64,000 bases of DNA, taken from an uncultured Algibacter sp. Its GTDB lineage: Bacteria > Bacteroidota > Bacteroidia > Flavobacteriales > Flavobacteriaceae. Numbering within the stretch: the stretch's first letter is position 1; each line of letters starts with the position of its first letter. This document shows, piece by piece, positions 1 to 8,215 of the stretch. The stretch is taken from NCBI RefSeq assembly GCF_947490405.1, contig NZ_CANLGU010000004.1, positions 186,001-250,000 on the forward strand, given 5' to 3'. The position numbers and the translations under genes were made by a program. The notes beneath the pieces were generated by a model that searched no databases, was not told the DNA's origin, and saw only the letters and a program-made list of their open reading frames with translations.

Positions 1-1538
1 GAGTAGTATTGTGGAAAGGTCCACAAGTCTACCTCATTTATAAAATCAATACTCGTTGCAGAATTATGAATTTCAAACTCTGGACCTACCAGTTTTGCAC
101 TATCAAATTCTGAATTCGGTACATAGGCAGGTAAATAAAAGTTAAATACATGTGGTGCAGCAAGTGGAGATTGCCCTGTAGCTTGATAAAAGTTATAGGC
201 AACATTCCAGTTTTCACTAGTTTCATTATCTAGGTCAAGTTGTCTTGCCACATTGAAATAGCGAATCATAGGTTCTACTAATTTTCCGTTTTTAGGATCG
301 TCAATCCAACTACAACTTCTAGCTTCTTCATCTAATAAAATAGCTTTAATTACCGCTTTCATATCACCTCTAACACCTTTAGTATTATTAAAAGCAGCAC
401 TTACTCTAGAGATATAAGCTGGTGATGGATTGGATTTTACAAGTTGTTGGATTAAGCGTATAGCAATAAATGGCCCCACATTTTGATGGTTGAATAGATT
501 ATCTATAGCAGCATCAATATCTTGCATTCCAGATTGCCCACTAGGAACCACTTGACCGTTTAGTAAGCGTTTTTCACCAGGTTCATGAAACTCATCATAC
601 ATGGCCATAGGTATATCTTTTATGGCTAGATAGTGATTTACACCAAAGCGAGGTGTTACGCCCCAAGGATTTTCCATAACATCAGCAGGACCAAGTCCTG
701 TGAATATTTTTGCGAACTCTTTTATATCATTGTTGTTATAAGTAGGAACCCGGTCGCCGTTACCATCTAAAACATAACTACCATCTTGGTTCATTTCATA
801 AAGACCTATAGTAAAAAGTTGCATGATTTCTCTAGCAAAGTTTTCATCAGGATGAATGTTTTCTTCTGGATTACTTCTGGGGTTATTATAATGACTTAGA
901 TAAATCCCCATCATGGGATGAAGTGTTACCTCTCGCAGCAAATTCTTGAAATTCCCAAAAGCATTGTCTTTTAATACATCATAATAATCACCTAAGCCAA
1001 TACCATAATCACCAAGGTTAGACTCTCTAGAGATAACTAAAATTTCACTTAACGCCAGAGCAATTCGTTGTCTGAGTAAATCTTCATTTCCAATGTTGCT
1101 TTCCCACCATGCATATTGAAAATGAACCCAAAAAGGTCCAAAATAGTCATCCTCACTACCGCCATTAGCAACAAATCTATTTAAAGCTTTATCATAAACA
1201 GTTTGAGTTAAAGTACCCATAGATTGCGAATTCAAATCGAACTGCTGGTCAATCCAATCTTCATATGTGCCTTCAGCTACTGTTTTAATATAATCTAAAT
1301 CAGTACCAAAAGTGGCTTGCGCTAAAAATCGAGAGGTTTCAAGTAAACGTCCATCTAGCCCTGTGCCGTTTATTGTGTTGTTATCACTAGCTATTTCATT
1401 CCATCCTATACGATCTTCTTGACTGCTGGAAGTCACTGTTATACCATTACTATGGCCAGCACCTAAATAGTCACTGTATTGTTGCGAAAAGAAACAAATC
1501 GGTAAACATAAAAACAGGTAGAGTAGGTGGTGTTTCAT
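1..1538 (-). CDS. DUF1800 family secreted protein (C-terminus cut by window edge)
   Basis: The minus frame opens at an ATG at 1538 and stays open to the window start, which is why it is absent from the ORF track. The product begins with a signal peptide (MKHHLLYLFLCLPICFFSQQ). It then shows the features of the DUF1800 family: RFLAQATFG near residue 70, a DWIDQQF segment, then HPMMGIYLSHYNN and PDENFAREIMQLFTIGL. The family is common in marine Bacteroidota and often sits beside a DUF1501 gene, which would lie outside this window. The biochemical role is not established. About 512 residues are visible and the C-terminus, possibly with a sorting domain, is missing. Family assignment is firm; function is unknown. 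Confidence 0.9.
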   Translation of the reverse strand, partial: MKHHLLYLFLCLPICFFSQQYSDYLGAGHSNGITVTSSSQEDRIGWNEIASDNNTINGTGLDGRLLETSRFLAQATFGTDLDYIKTVAEGTYEDWIDQQFDLNSQSMGTLTQTVYDKALNRFVANGGSEDDYFGPFWVHFQYAWWESNIGNEDLLRQRIALALSEILVISRESNLGDYGIGLGDYYDVLKDNAFGNFKNLLREVTLHPMMGIYLSHYNNPRSNPEENIHPDENFAREIMQLFTIGLYEMNQDGSYVLDGNGDRVPTYNNNDIKEFAKIFTGLGPADVMENPWGVTPRFGVNHYLAIKDIPMAMYDEFHEPGEKRLLNGQVVPSGQSGMQDIDAAIDNLFNHQNVGPFIAIRLIQQLVKSNPSPAYISRVSAAFNNTKGVRGDMKAVIKAILLDEEARSCSWIDDPKNGKLVEPMIRYFNVARQLDLDNETSENWNVAYNFYQATGQSPLAAPHVFNFYLPAYVPNSEFDSAKLVGPEFEIHNSATSIDFINEVDLWTFPQYY

Positions 1539-1710
1539 GCATTTTTTTTTATTGTTAACTATTAAATTGTAGGTTTTTTAAACAGATAACGATTCAAATA
1601 TAGTTAAAAACCAGTCAACTAACTTATTTTTTCGATGAATGGTAAATTCACTTTATATTAACATCATAAATAGAGTTTTATTGTTTAATTTGAACATTAT
1701 AAAAGTATAT

Positions 1711-2208
1711 ATGTTAAAAATTGAAGAAGCAAATTCAATTCAAAATTTTATTGAAATTGAGAAATTGGCAGACATTATTTGGCGAGAACATTACATTCCA
1801 ATTGTTGGTAAACCGCAAATAGACTATATGCTTAAAAAGTTTCAGTCTGCTGAAGCTATTAAAGAACAAATAGAAGTAGGTTTTGAATATTACCTAATTT
1901 ATTTTGATGGCAAACCAGTGGGTTACATTTCAATTAAGCCAGAAATTAATGCGTTGTTTTTGAGTAAAATATATGTTTTAAGTAACCACAGGGGAAAGAA
2001 AATAGGTAAATCTGCAATGCAATTTATAGAAGCCAAAGCTAAAGGGTACCAACTAAAAAATATCCGGTTAACAGTAAATATAAACAATACAAACTCTATT
2101 AAAGCCTACGAGAAATTAGGTTTTAAAAATGTGGGGCCTTTAGTAACAGATATTGGAAATGGATTTATAATGGATGATTATGAGATGGTAAAATTAGTAA
2201 AAAGTTAA
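1711..2208 (+). CDS. GNAT family N-acetyltransferase
   Basis: This is a 165-residue protein of the GNAT superfamily, which transfers an acetyl group from acetyl-CoA to an amine. The acetyl-CoA-binding motif A is visible as VLSNHRGKKIGKSA (residues about 89-102), followed by RLTVNINNTNSIKAYEKLGF, the usual C-terminal signature. The ORF track starts at 1639, but the 24 extra residues are hydrophobic and unlike the family, so the internal ATG at 1711 (MLKIEEANS) is preferred. It stands alone between a minus-strand DUF1800 gene and a convergent DUF4268 gene. The substrate cannot be predicted; it could modify a small molecule, a protein or an antibiotic. Confidence 0.85.
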   Translation: MLKIEEANSIQNFIEIEKLADIIWREHYIPIVGKPQIDYMLKKFQSAEAIKEQIEVGFEYYLIYFDGKPVGYISIKPEINALFLSKIYVLSNHRGKKIGKSAMQFIEAKAKGYQLKNIRLTVNINNTNSIKAYEKLGFKNVGPLVTDIGNGFIMDDYEMVKLVKS

Positions 2209-2233
2209 AAGTGTAATAATCATATTCACTAAA

Positions 2234-2662
2234 TCATCCCTCTATAACATCTTTATATTCCTCAAAAAAAGCCTCAAAACGCAGCATGTTTTCATTAAAG
2301 AATTCCATAACATCGCGCCACGAATTCTTATTATGTATAGATACTTTTTGCTCTAAAGGCAAGTAAATTCTAGAAATCTCTTTGTGGTTCTCTAGAATAT
2401 ATTCCTCATCATAAATTGCATCAGGTAAGTATTCATCTAACAGAATCGATTTTAAAGCAAGGAGCTTTTCCCAGTATTTTATACGGTATTCTAAATCATC
2501 TTCAAGGTCTAAAGCCACTAGAGCCTTTTTATTATCAAAATAAAATTTAAAACTTAAACCTTTCAATTTGGTATCATACAAAATCCACTTTCTTGGAAAG
2601 GATTTTCCAAAGCTTGTCCAAAACTCTTGTCTTAAGCGTCTAGATTCTTCTTTACTGAACAT
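2234..2662 (-). CDS. DUF4268 domain-containing protein
   Basis: This 142-residue cytosolic protein begins MFSKEESRRLRQEFW and carries the aromatic-rich FGKSFPRKWILYDTK and SWRDVMEFFNENMLRFEAFFEEY segments typical of the short, stand-alone DUF4268 proteins of Flavobacteriaceae. In other bacteria the domain occurs fused to restriction-like or DNA-binding proteins, but here nothing in the context points to defence. It has no signal peptide or membrane segment. It lies head to head with palindromic repeats (2680-2759). The function is unknown. Confidence 0.8.
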   Translation of the reverse strand: MFSKEESRRLRQEFWTSFGKSFPRKWILYDTKLKGLSFKFYFDNKKALVALDLEDDLEYRIKYWEKLLALKSILLDEYLPDAIYDEEYILENHKEISRIYLPLEQKVSIHNKNSWRDVMEFFNENMLRFEAFFEEYKDVIEG

Positions 2663-2679
2663 TTAAAATCTTCAATTTT

Positions 2680-2759
2680 GTCATTCCTGCGAAGGCAGGA
2701 ATCCATTTTAATATATTTTAGTTTCAATTGATGAGATTCCTGCTTTCGCAGGAATGACA
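2680..2759. repeat. Paired palindromic repeat (GTCATTCCTGCGAA type)
   Basis: Two hairpins stand back to back: attcctgc-gaag-gcaggaat and attcctgc-tttc-gcaggaat. The second unit is also the reverse complement of the first across about 30 bases of spacer. A third, diverged unit (attctcgc-gaaa-gcgagaat) is at 4428-4447. Such short palindromes are scattered in many bacterial genomes as REP-like elements. Here the pair could also act as a bidirectional terminator between the ZIP and DUF4268 genes, though a clear T-tract is missing. Confidence 0.7.
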
Positions 2760-2761
2760 AC

Positions 2762-3436
2762 CTAAATCAAATAAGCAATACCAACTCCTAAAATAATAGC
2801 TACAAATTTAGACATGTTAAACTTGTGTCCCTCACCACTTTCAAATAAAATGGTAGTCGAAATATGGAAAAACACACCAATAACCACTGCATTAATAGCG
2901 TGGGCATAATCTGCAATCATGCTAGAGGTATGCGAAATCCAAGTTCCCAAAGGCGTCATTAAAGCAAATACAATTAAAAAGCTTGCGATTTGAAGTTTGG
3001 AGTAGTTAGATTGTAATAAAAACATAGTAATCAATGTAGCAATGGGGATTTTATGAATCAAAACTCCATAAACCATATCATTATGGTCATGAATAGAAAA
3101 CCCTTCTAAAAAGCTATGAATACATAAACTAATAAAAAGTAACCAAGGGAAATCTGTTTCGTCTTTATGTATATGCACATGCCCATGTTCAGCACCTTTA
3201 GAGAACAATTCCAAAACAATTTGCAGCATAATACCGCACATAATAAACAACCCTGTTTTTTTAGTCTCTAAATGATTATAAACTTCAGGAAGCAACTCAA
3301 AAAGCGTGAGCGCCAATAAAAAAGCACCACTAAAAGAGAGTAGAAGCTTAGTATTCCAAGACTTTTGCTTTTTTGTAAAAAAAGTTAAAGCAAACCCAAA
3401 GGCAACAGCAAGAAAGGGTAAAATAAATTTATTCAT
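2762..3436 (-). CDS. ZIP family divalent metal transporter
   Basis: This is a 224-residue inner-membrane protein with about seven hydrophobic segments. The ZIP metal-site motifs are visible: a His-rich cytosolic loop (HGHVHIHKDE, about 84-93), CIHSFLEGFSIHDH (about 105-118), HKIPIA (128-133) and FHISTTILFE in a later helix. ZIP proteins move Zn2+, Fe2+ or related ions into the cytoplasm, though some bacterial members act as facilitators with little selectivity. It appears to be a single gene, with the minus-strand methyltransferase ending 84 bases upstream. No metal-regulator site was recognised. The ion specificity is not readable. Confidence 0.88.
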   Translation of the reverse strand: MNKFILPFLAVAFGFALTFFTKKQKSWNTKLLLSFSGAFLLALTLFELLPEVYNHLETKKTGLFIMCGIMLQIVLELFSKGAEHGHVHIHKDETDFPWLLFISLCIHSFLEGFSIHDHNDMVYGVLIHKIPIATLITMFLLQSNYSKLQIASFLIVFALMTPLGTWISHTSSMIADYAHAINAVVIGVFFHISTTILFESGEGHKFNMSKFVAIILGVGIAYLI

Positions 3437-3520
3437 TTAAAAATAAAAACGATTCAATTATTAAATAACGATTATAAATATTCATGAGAGTTAGGTTATA
3501 AAAAGCGGGAATAGCATTCC

Positions 3521-4252
3521 TTATTTAAATATCATCACTAAACGTTCTGATGCTTTCGGATTAAACTTACCTAATTTATAATCGCCAAAAACATCAAATA
3601 AATGCACACCAGCCTCCTCAAAAAGCACCTCAAAATCAGCTAGAGTAAATCCACGCACTCGCTCCTGAAAATTGTATAATGTTTCGTCTGCCGTAAAAGT
3701 AATATCTTTTATAATATAACCAGCATCCACATAACGTTTTAAATGGAATTCAATATTATCAACCGTTTTTACTTCTTCAGGCACTAAATTATCAATAACA
3801 AACTCACTATTCATAAAATCAATAACCCCAAAACCAAATTCATTTAAATTAGATTTAATAGCTTTTATCGTGTTTAAGTTATCTTCATTTTTATCAAAAT
3901 ACCCAAAACTAGTAAACAAATTAAAAACCGCATCAAACTTTGTGTGGTAAGGCTTGCACATGTTGTGTACATCAAATTTCAAACGGTGATTCTCAAACTG
4001 TTTTGCAAAGTCAATACTATTTTCACTTAAATCTACCCCAGTAACATCGTAACCAATTTTATTCAAATAGCGTGCATGTCTGCCTTTTCCGCAGGCCAAA
4101 TCTAAAATCGTCCCATGCTCTGGGATATTTAAATAGGCTGTAAGCGTGTCCATAAAAGCATGCGCCTCTGTATCATCTCTATCCTTATATAAAATGTGGT
4201 AAAATGGTGTGTCAAACCAAGAAGTAAACCATTTAGAAGTATCGTTCGTCAT
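3521..4252 (-). CDS. class I SAM-dependent methyltransferase
   Basis: This 243-residue cytosolic protein has a Rossmann-type methyltransferase fold. Motif I, ILDLACGKGRHA, is at about residues 49-60; the acidic motif II follows in DVTGVDLSENSI, and FDAVFNLFTSFGYF forms motif IV. The overall arrangement resembles small-molecule methyltransferases (Methyltransf_25 type). The substrate is unknown. A copy of the dispersed element lies immediately upstream, on the same strand as this gene. Confidence 0.85.
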   Translation of the reverse strand: MTNDTSKWFTSWFDTPFYHILYKDRDDTEAHAFMDTLTAYLNIPEHGTILDLACGKGRHARYLNKIGYDVTGVDLSENSIDFAKQFENHRLKFDVHNMCKPYHTKFDAVFNLFTSFGYFDKNEDNLNTIKAIKSNLNEFGFGVIDFMNSEFVIDNLVPEEVKTVDNIEFHLKRYVDAGYIIKDITFTADETLYNFQERVRGFTLADFEVLFEEAGVHLFDVFGDYKLGKFNPKASERLVMIFK

Positions 4253-4261
4253 ATATTTTTT

Positions 4262-4375
4262 AGGGGGTTACCACGCCCAAAAGCGTGGTCAGGCTTTCCG
4301 TTACAAGTCCTCGCTCGTACCTCGCTGTGGGCTTTCCACTGCAATCCTTAACCCATTATCCGCTAATGCTAGTTA
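4262..4375 (-). repeat. Dispersed structured element, copy A
   Basis: Read on the minus strand, this copy shares a 38-base identical block (plus coordinates 4299-4336) with copy B at 26041-26078. It also carries a hairpin accacgc-ttttg-gcgtggt, where the other copies have hairpins of different sequence. The element starts with tagcggat and ends just before the start codon of the methyltransferase gene at 4252. The 344-base gap 4253-4596 also holds a short palindrome at 4428-4447; the rest shows nothing recognisable. Small ORFs called here (4209-4491) are the repeat read in other frames. Confidence 0.75.
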
Positions 4376-4427
4376 TTCAAAAATATTGCTTGGGGCTTTT
4401 TGCCTCAAGTTTTCCTTTAAAAATGTC

Positions 4428-4447
4428 ATTCTCGCGAAAGCGAGAAT
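4428..4447. repeat. Short palindrome, variant of the 2680-2759 repeats
   Basis: The hairpin attctcgc-gaaa-gcgagaat is preceded by gtc and followed by ct, matching the layout of the GTCATTCCTGCGAA units with two compensated stem changes (cct to ctc on one arm, agg to gag on the other). Confidence 0.6.
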
Positions 4448-4596
4448 CTAAAATAACGATTTTTGTTTCCGACTCAAAAAATCAAAAATGAAATCAAAAA
4501 AACACCTTTATTCTTGATTATTGATCGCAGATGGTTTCTAAAAATCTTTATTTGGCGCAAAATTACATTATTTTTGCAACCTATCAGACGAAAAAA

Positions 4597-5754
4597 ATGG
4601 AAGAAAATTTCAATATGGTAGCCAAAACGTTGTTTGGCTTTGAAGAACTCTTAGAGAAAGAACTCACCCAACTCGGTGCACAACATGTAAAAAAAGGCAT
4701 TCGTAATGTGTCTTTTTCAGGTGATAAAGGGTTTATGTACAAAGCCAATTTGGGTTTGCGTACAGCCATTAAAATATTGAAACCTATTCACACATTTAAC
4801 GTTAATAGTGAGCAAGATTTATACAAAAAAATCTATGCTATGGATTGGAGTGCATATTTAAAACCAACAGGATCTTTGGCTATAGATGCAACCATCCATT
4901 CTGATTTGTTTTCACATTCCCTTTACATTGCCCAAAAAACCAAAGACGCTATAGTCGATAAATTTAGAGATACTGATGGCCAACGGCCAAACGTAGATTT
5001 AAAGTTTCCAGACCTTAAAATAAACGTACATATTGATAGGCGTAAATGTACCATATCTTTGGATTCATCAGGAGATTCTCTGCATAAACGCGGCTATAAA
5101 ACCGCTACTAATATTGCACCCATAAACGAAGTATTGGCAGCAGGACTCATTATGCTCTCTGGTTGGGATGGGCAGTCTAATTTTATGGATCCTATGTGTG
5201 GTTCTGGTACCATGCTTATCGAAGCAGCAATGATAGCCTGTAACATACCACCAAACCTAATGCGAAAAGAATTCGCATTCGAGCGATGGCAGGATTGGGA
5301 TGTCGATTTATTTGAAAAAATAGAAGAATCGCTACTGGGAAAAACTCGCGACTTTCATCATAAAATTATAGGTTACGATAAAGCCCCAAGTGCCGTTGCT
5401 AAAGCCAGAGATAACGTAAAAAACGCTCAATTAGATGATTTTATTGAGGTTAAGCACGAAGATTTTTTCAAAACCCAAAAAGGCGGCGATGAAAAACTCC
5501 ACATGGTATTTAATCCACCATACGGCGAGCGTTTAAATATCGATATGGAAGAATTTTACGCCAACATTGGCGATACTTTAAAACAAAACTACCCAGGAAC
5601 AGATGCTTGGTTTATTACTTCAAATTTAGATGCTTTAAAACATGTAGGCTTGCGCCCTTCAAGAAAAATACAACTCTATAACGCTAAATTAGAATCACGT
5701 TTAGTAAAGTACGTGATGTACGAAGGGAGTAAGAAGGGTAAGTATATGAAGTAG
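4597..5754 (+). CDS. THUMP domain class I SAM-dependent RNA methyltransferase (RlmL N-terminal half type)
   Basis: This 385-residue protein has an N-terminal THUMP RNA-binding domain and a C-terminal methyltransferase domain with DPMCGSGTMLIEAAM and the base-methylating NPPYGERL motif (about 306-313). It matches the N-terminal (m2G) half of E. coli RlmL, so a 23S rRNA guanine N2-methyltransferase role is likely but not proven. The ORF track starts at 4531; the ATG at 4597 (MEENFNMVAKTLFGFEELL) fits the family better, since the 22 extra residues are not conserved-looking. It is monocistronic. Confidence 0.87.
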   Translation: MEENFNMVAKTLFGFEELLEKELTQLGAQHVKKGIRNVSFSGDKGFMYKANLGLRTAIKILKPIHTFNVNSEQDLYKKIYAMDWSAYLKPTGSLAIDATIHSDLFSHSLYIAQKTKDAIVDKFRDTDGQRPNVDLKFPDLKINVHIDRRKCTISLDSSGDSLHKRGYKTATNIAPINEVLAAGLIMLSGWDGQSNFMDPMCGSGTMLIEAAMIACNIPPNLMRKEFAFERWQDWDVDLFEKIEESLLGKTRDFHHKIIGYDKAPSAVAKARDNVKNAQLDDFIEVKHEDFFKTQKGGDEKLHMVFNPPYGERLNIDMEEFYANIGDTLKQNYPGTDAWFITSNLDALKHVGLRPSRKIQLYNAKLESRLVKYVMYEGSKKGKYMK

Positions 5755-5822
5755 CACATTTCTATTATAAAACGTTATTCGATATAAAATTTAATCGTGT
5801 TGTTGGTAATTTAAAGGTTGCA

Positions 5823-6179
5823 CTATATGTCGTATATTACAAAATGCCAAGGCACTCTTATTGTATCTATCTTGAAACCGGGATCCGTAGACGGTTTCGA
5901 TTGATTTGCCCAAATTAAAACCTCAAACCCAGTATTTTGTTGGTATCTTAATGTTATCATAGTATATTCAGAATCCATCCTTTCAAAATAGTTTTCGGCT
6001 GTTAATTGTACAATATAATTTGAGTCATTAACAAGTCTTTCAGGTAAAATTACTTTATACCCAATATCGGATCCACTAATAGAACCTGGTACTATGCTTG
6101 TGGTTATAGTTATTCCTGGAGTAGCTTTCAAGATGCTACCATCTGCGGCAATTTTGCCCATGGCTATTGGTGTTAACAT
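5823..6179 (-). CDS. hypothetical protein, small beta-rich
   Basis: I do not recognise this 118-residue protein with confidence. It has no signal peptide. It starts MLTPIAMGKIAADGSILKAT and continues with alternating polar and hydrophobic residues suggesting beta structure (VILPERLVNDSNYIVQLTAE). This layout is reminiscent of small repeat modules found in phage tail fibres and surface proteins (GxIxADGT...LP..NYIV), but that is only an impression. It sits next to the inverted element and the broken PIN gene, in the one accessory-looking patch of the left half, so it may have been acquired with them. Confidence 0.55.
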   Translation of the reverse strand: MLTPIAMGKIAADGSILKATPGITITTSIVPGSISGSDIGYKVILPERLVNDSNYIVQLTAENYFERMDSEYTMITLRYQQNTGFEVLIWANQSKPSTDPGFKIDTIRVPWHFVIYDI

Positions 6180-6221
6180 AACTTTGAATTTTAAAAGATT
6201 AGTAAATTGATTTTAATATTC

Positions 6222-6356
6222 CGCTTATCGGTCTCGGCTATGAGTAGTTGCGTGGGTTAGCACTTAACTTTGCGAGTACACACCAAGCTGAAAATCCGCT
6301 AGGATTTTCAGAAGTAGGCGAGAACAAGCAATTACTTATAGCCATTGTTGTGTTTA
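6222..6356 (-). repeat. Imperfect palindromic element flanking the PIN gene, left (135 bp)
   Basis: The outer arms pair imperfectly over 16 bases (ggctatgagtagttgc against gcaattacttatagcc). Inside is a perfect hairpin, ctgaaaatcc-gcta-ggattttcag. Read on the minus strand, the element opens with taaacacaac directly after the PIN reading frame and closes with cgataagcg. The same two boundary blocks, in opposite orientation, bound the right-hand element at 7547-7602. The organisation recalls recombination sites of cassette-type elements, but no integrase is present in the window. Confidence 0.6.
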
Positions 6357-6362
6357 GTACTT

Positions 6363-7530
6363 TTAATTGTCTTTATTAGTTCCATCTCCATCTTTTTCCT
6401 TGTCTTTTGTTAGGTCAGAATTTGGGTTTTTATAGTATATATTGTTAAAAATATCAATAGTTGAGGGTTCTTTAGATTCAGTTTGGTAGTTGTTAAAAAA
6501 CTCAAGGACTGAATTTGGCACTTCTTTAGGTTTTTTAATTTCGTTTAAGTATTCGGACAAATAATCATAATTTTTGGATTCATTTGTTCTCGTCCATCTA
6601 TCAATTACTCTTTGAACCGCCTTATTTTTAGTTTTTTGATATTCTCGTTCATCTTCGAGTCTAACTTCCTTGATTTCATTAATAGAGTCTTCTTTTACAC
6701 TCGAATTTAATTTTTCCTTTGCAAATTTTAAGAAAAAGTCAGCTTGATAGATTAAAATTCTAAAACCAGTTTCGTCGTAAAATTCCTTAATTAGTTCTTC
6801 TCGTGGTCGTATTGTTTGACCTTTAAATTTCAACCACCAATCATCTTTTCTGTCGTCAGTAACAAAGATTATGGTGTTCTTTTGAAGATTTGGATTTTCT
6901 TATTAATTGTTTCCAAACTATTAAGTCTCCATATAGCTTTCTTTTTCCTTTATTCTTTTTTTCAGCTATATCAGAAAAACCAGGTGGTATTTTTTTGTCA
7001 TAACGAATTTCTCCTTCATCATATATTTCGTTTAATTCAGATTCAGAATAATTATCGCCTACTTTATCTTTAAATAATTTTGTTATTTCTGGAAGGATTG
7101 CATCGTTCTTTAAATATTCTGGATGTTTTTCAGATTGTTTAACTAAATCACTTTTTATTTTATTGAATTTAGTTGATATCTCTTTATTTATTTTTTCGAT
7201 TGAGATTAATGGATGTCTTCTATATTGTTTTAGTTCTTTTTCAATTTTACTAAAGTGTTCATCAAGTTTTTTCCCTATTTCGGAATAAGCTTCTTCTTGA
7301 GATTTAATTACAGAAATCCGATTACTATGAAATTCATAACCAGCTTGAAAAGGAAGCCAAATCCTATCTTTATATTCAGTTATGGTATCTATAAAGTCTT
7401 TTCTTGTTTCTTTACTATACCTATATAAATTCAACAAAGTGTTCGCATCAAAAGCAATGAGTCCATTTTCCCATATATCTTTAATTTCGTCTTCGTTCGG
7501 AGGATAAAATCCAAAAAACTTTTCTTTCAT
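6363..7530 (-). pseudogene. PIN-like domain protein, disrupted by a frameshift
   Basis: The ORF track shows two fragments, 6856-7530 and 6363-6833. Together they make one protein of about 389 residues of the PIN_8-like (DUF4935-type) family. The first fragment has the N-terminal acidic motif LIAFDANTLLNLYR and GDLIVWKQLI. Past its stop, the next frame continues IIFVTDDRKDDWWLKFKG and then RPREELIKEFYDETG, exactly the expected continuation. One extra base (or two missing) near 6872-6879 breaks the frame. PIN-fold proteins are Mg2+-dependent nucleases, often toxins or defence components. It may be a true pseudogene, a sequencing error, or a programmed shift; no slippery heptamer is evident. No antitoxin gene is adjacent. 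Confidence 0.8.
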
Positions 7531-7546
7531 TTGCTTTTGTTTGTAT

Positions 7547-7602
7547 TAAACACAACGTTTAGATATGGTTTCGTTTTAATGAACTATATCGTTCGATAAG
7601 CG
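7547..7602 (+). repeat. Inverted partner element flanking the PIN gene, right (56 bp)
   Basis: It begins taaacacaac (7547-7556) just upstream of the PIN start codon and ends cgataagcg (7594-7602). These are the same boundary blocks as the left element, pointing away from the gene on the other side. The interior is shorter and different in sequence. The rest of 7531-7707 shows no other recognisable feature. Confidence 0.5.
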
Positions 7603-7707
7603 AAGTTAGAAATTTCTTACTAAAAAGTCAATAAGTACTTATACGTATTTACAAACAATACATGCCAATAATTAAACGCATTGCGTACCTTTAAATAAAA
7701 CAAACTC

Positions 7708-8187
7708 ATGGCATTTAATCACATTTTTAAAGCTAAAGTAAACTGGCAATTAGGTAATAATGAAACCACACAAAGTCCAAAAGGTTTTAGTAGAAACCAT
7801 GTGGTAACCATTGCTAATAAAAAAACACCTCTAGAGGTATCAGCAGCTAAACCATTTAGAGGCGATGAGACCCTTTATAATCCAGAAGATTTATTGTTAT
7901 CGGCTTTGGCGTCTTGCCACATGATGTCTTATCTATACGTTTGCGCACAACATAACATAGCGGTTTTAAATTATGAGGATAACGCTGAAGCTGTTTTAGA
8001 GGTAGAAGGGTCGGGTAGTGGACGCTTTAAAAAAGTAACTTTAAACCCTGTGGTTACTATAAAAGATGCCTCAAAAAAAGAGCTTGCTAAAACGCTTCAT
8101 GAAAAAGCCAATGGGTTGTGTTTTATTGCTAATTCTTGTAATTTTCTTGTGGTGCATGATGCTGAAATAGTAATAGACGCGCATTAG
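7708..8187 (+). CDS. OsmC/Ohr family peroxiredoxin
   Basis: This is a 159-residue cytosolic protein of the OsmC/Ohr superfamily, thiol peroxidases that reduce organic hydroperoxides using two cysteines. Both are visible: C70 in LLSALASCHMMSYL and C138 in NGLCFIANSC. PEDLLLSALASCH is the family hallmark. A Bacteroidota-like -7 box with one mismatch (tacctttaaa, 7686-7693) lies 15 bases upstream. The gene is monocistronic and is followed by a dispersed element. General stress or peroxide detoxification is the likely role. Confidence 0.88.
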   Translation: MAFNHIFKAKVNWQLGNNETTQSPKGFSRNHVVTIANKKTPLEVSAAKPFRGDETLYNPEDLLLSALASCHMMSYLYVCAQHNIAVLNYEDNAEAVLEVEGSGSGRFKKVTLNPVVTIKDASKKELAKTLHEKANGLCFIANSCNFLVVHDAEIVIDAH

Positions 8188-8215
8188 AGGTGCAATAGTT
8201 TTGGTTTGTAAAACA

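Noticed and set aside
4209-4491. Two overlapping plus-strand ORFs across copy A
   Set aside because: They are the repeat and the methyltransferase 5' end read in other frames.
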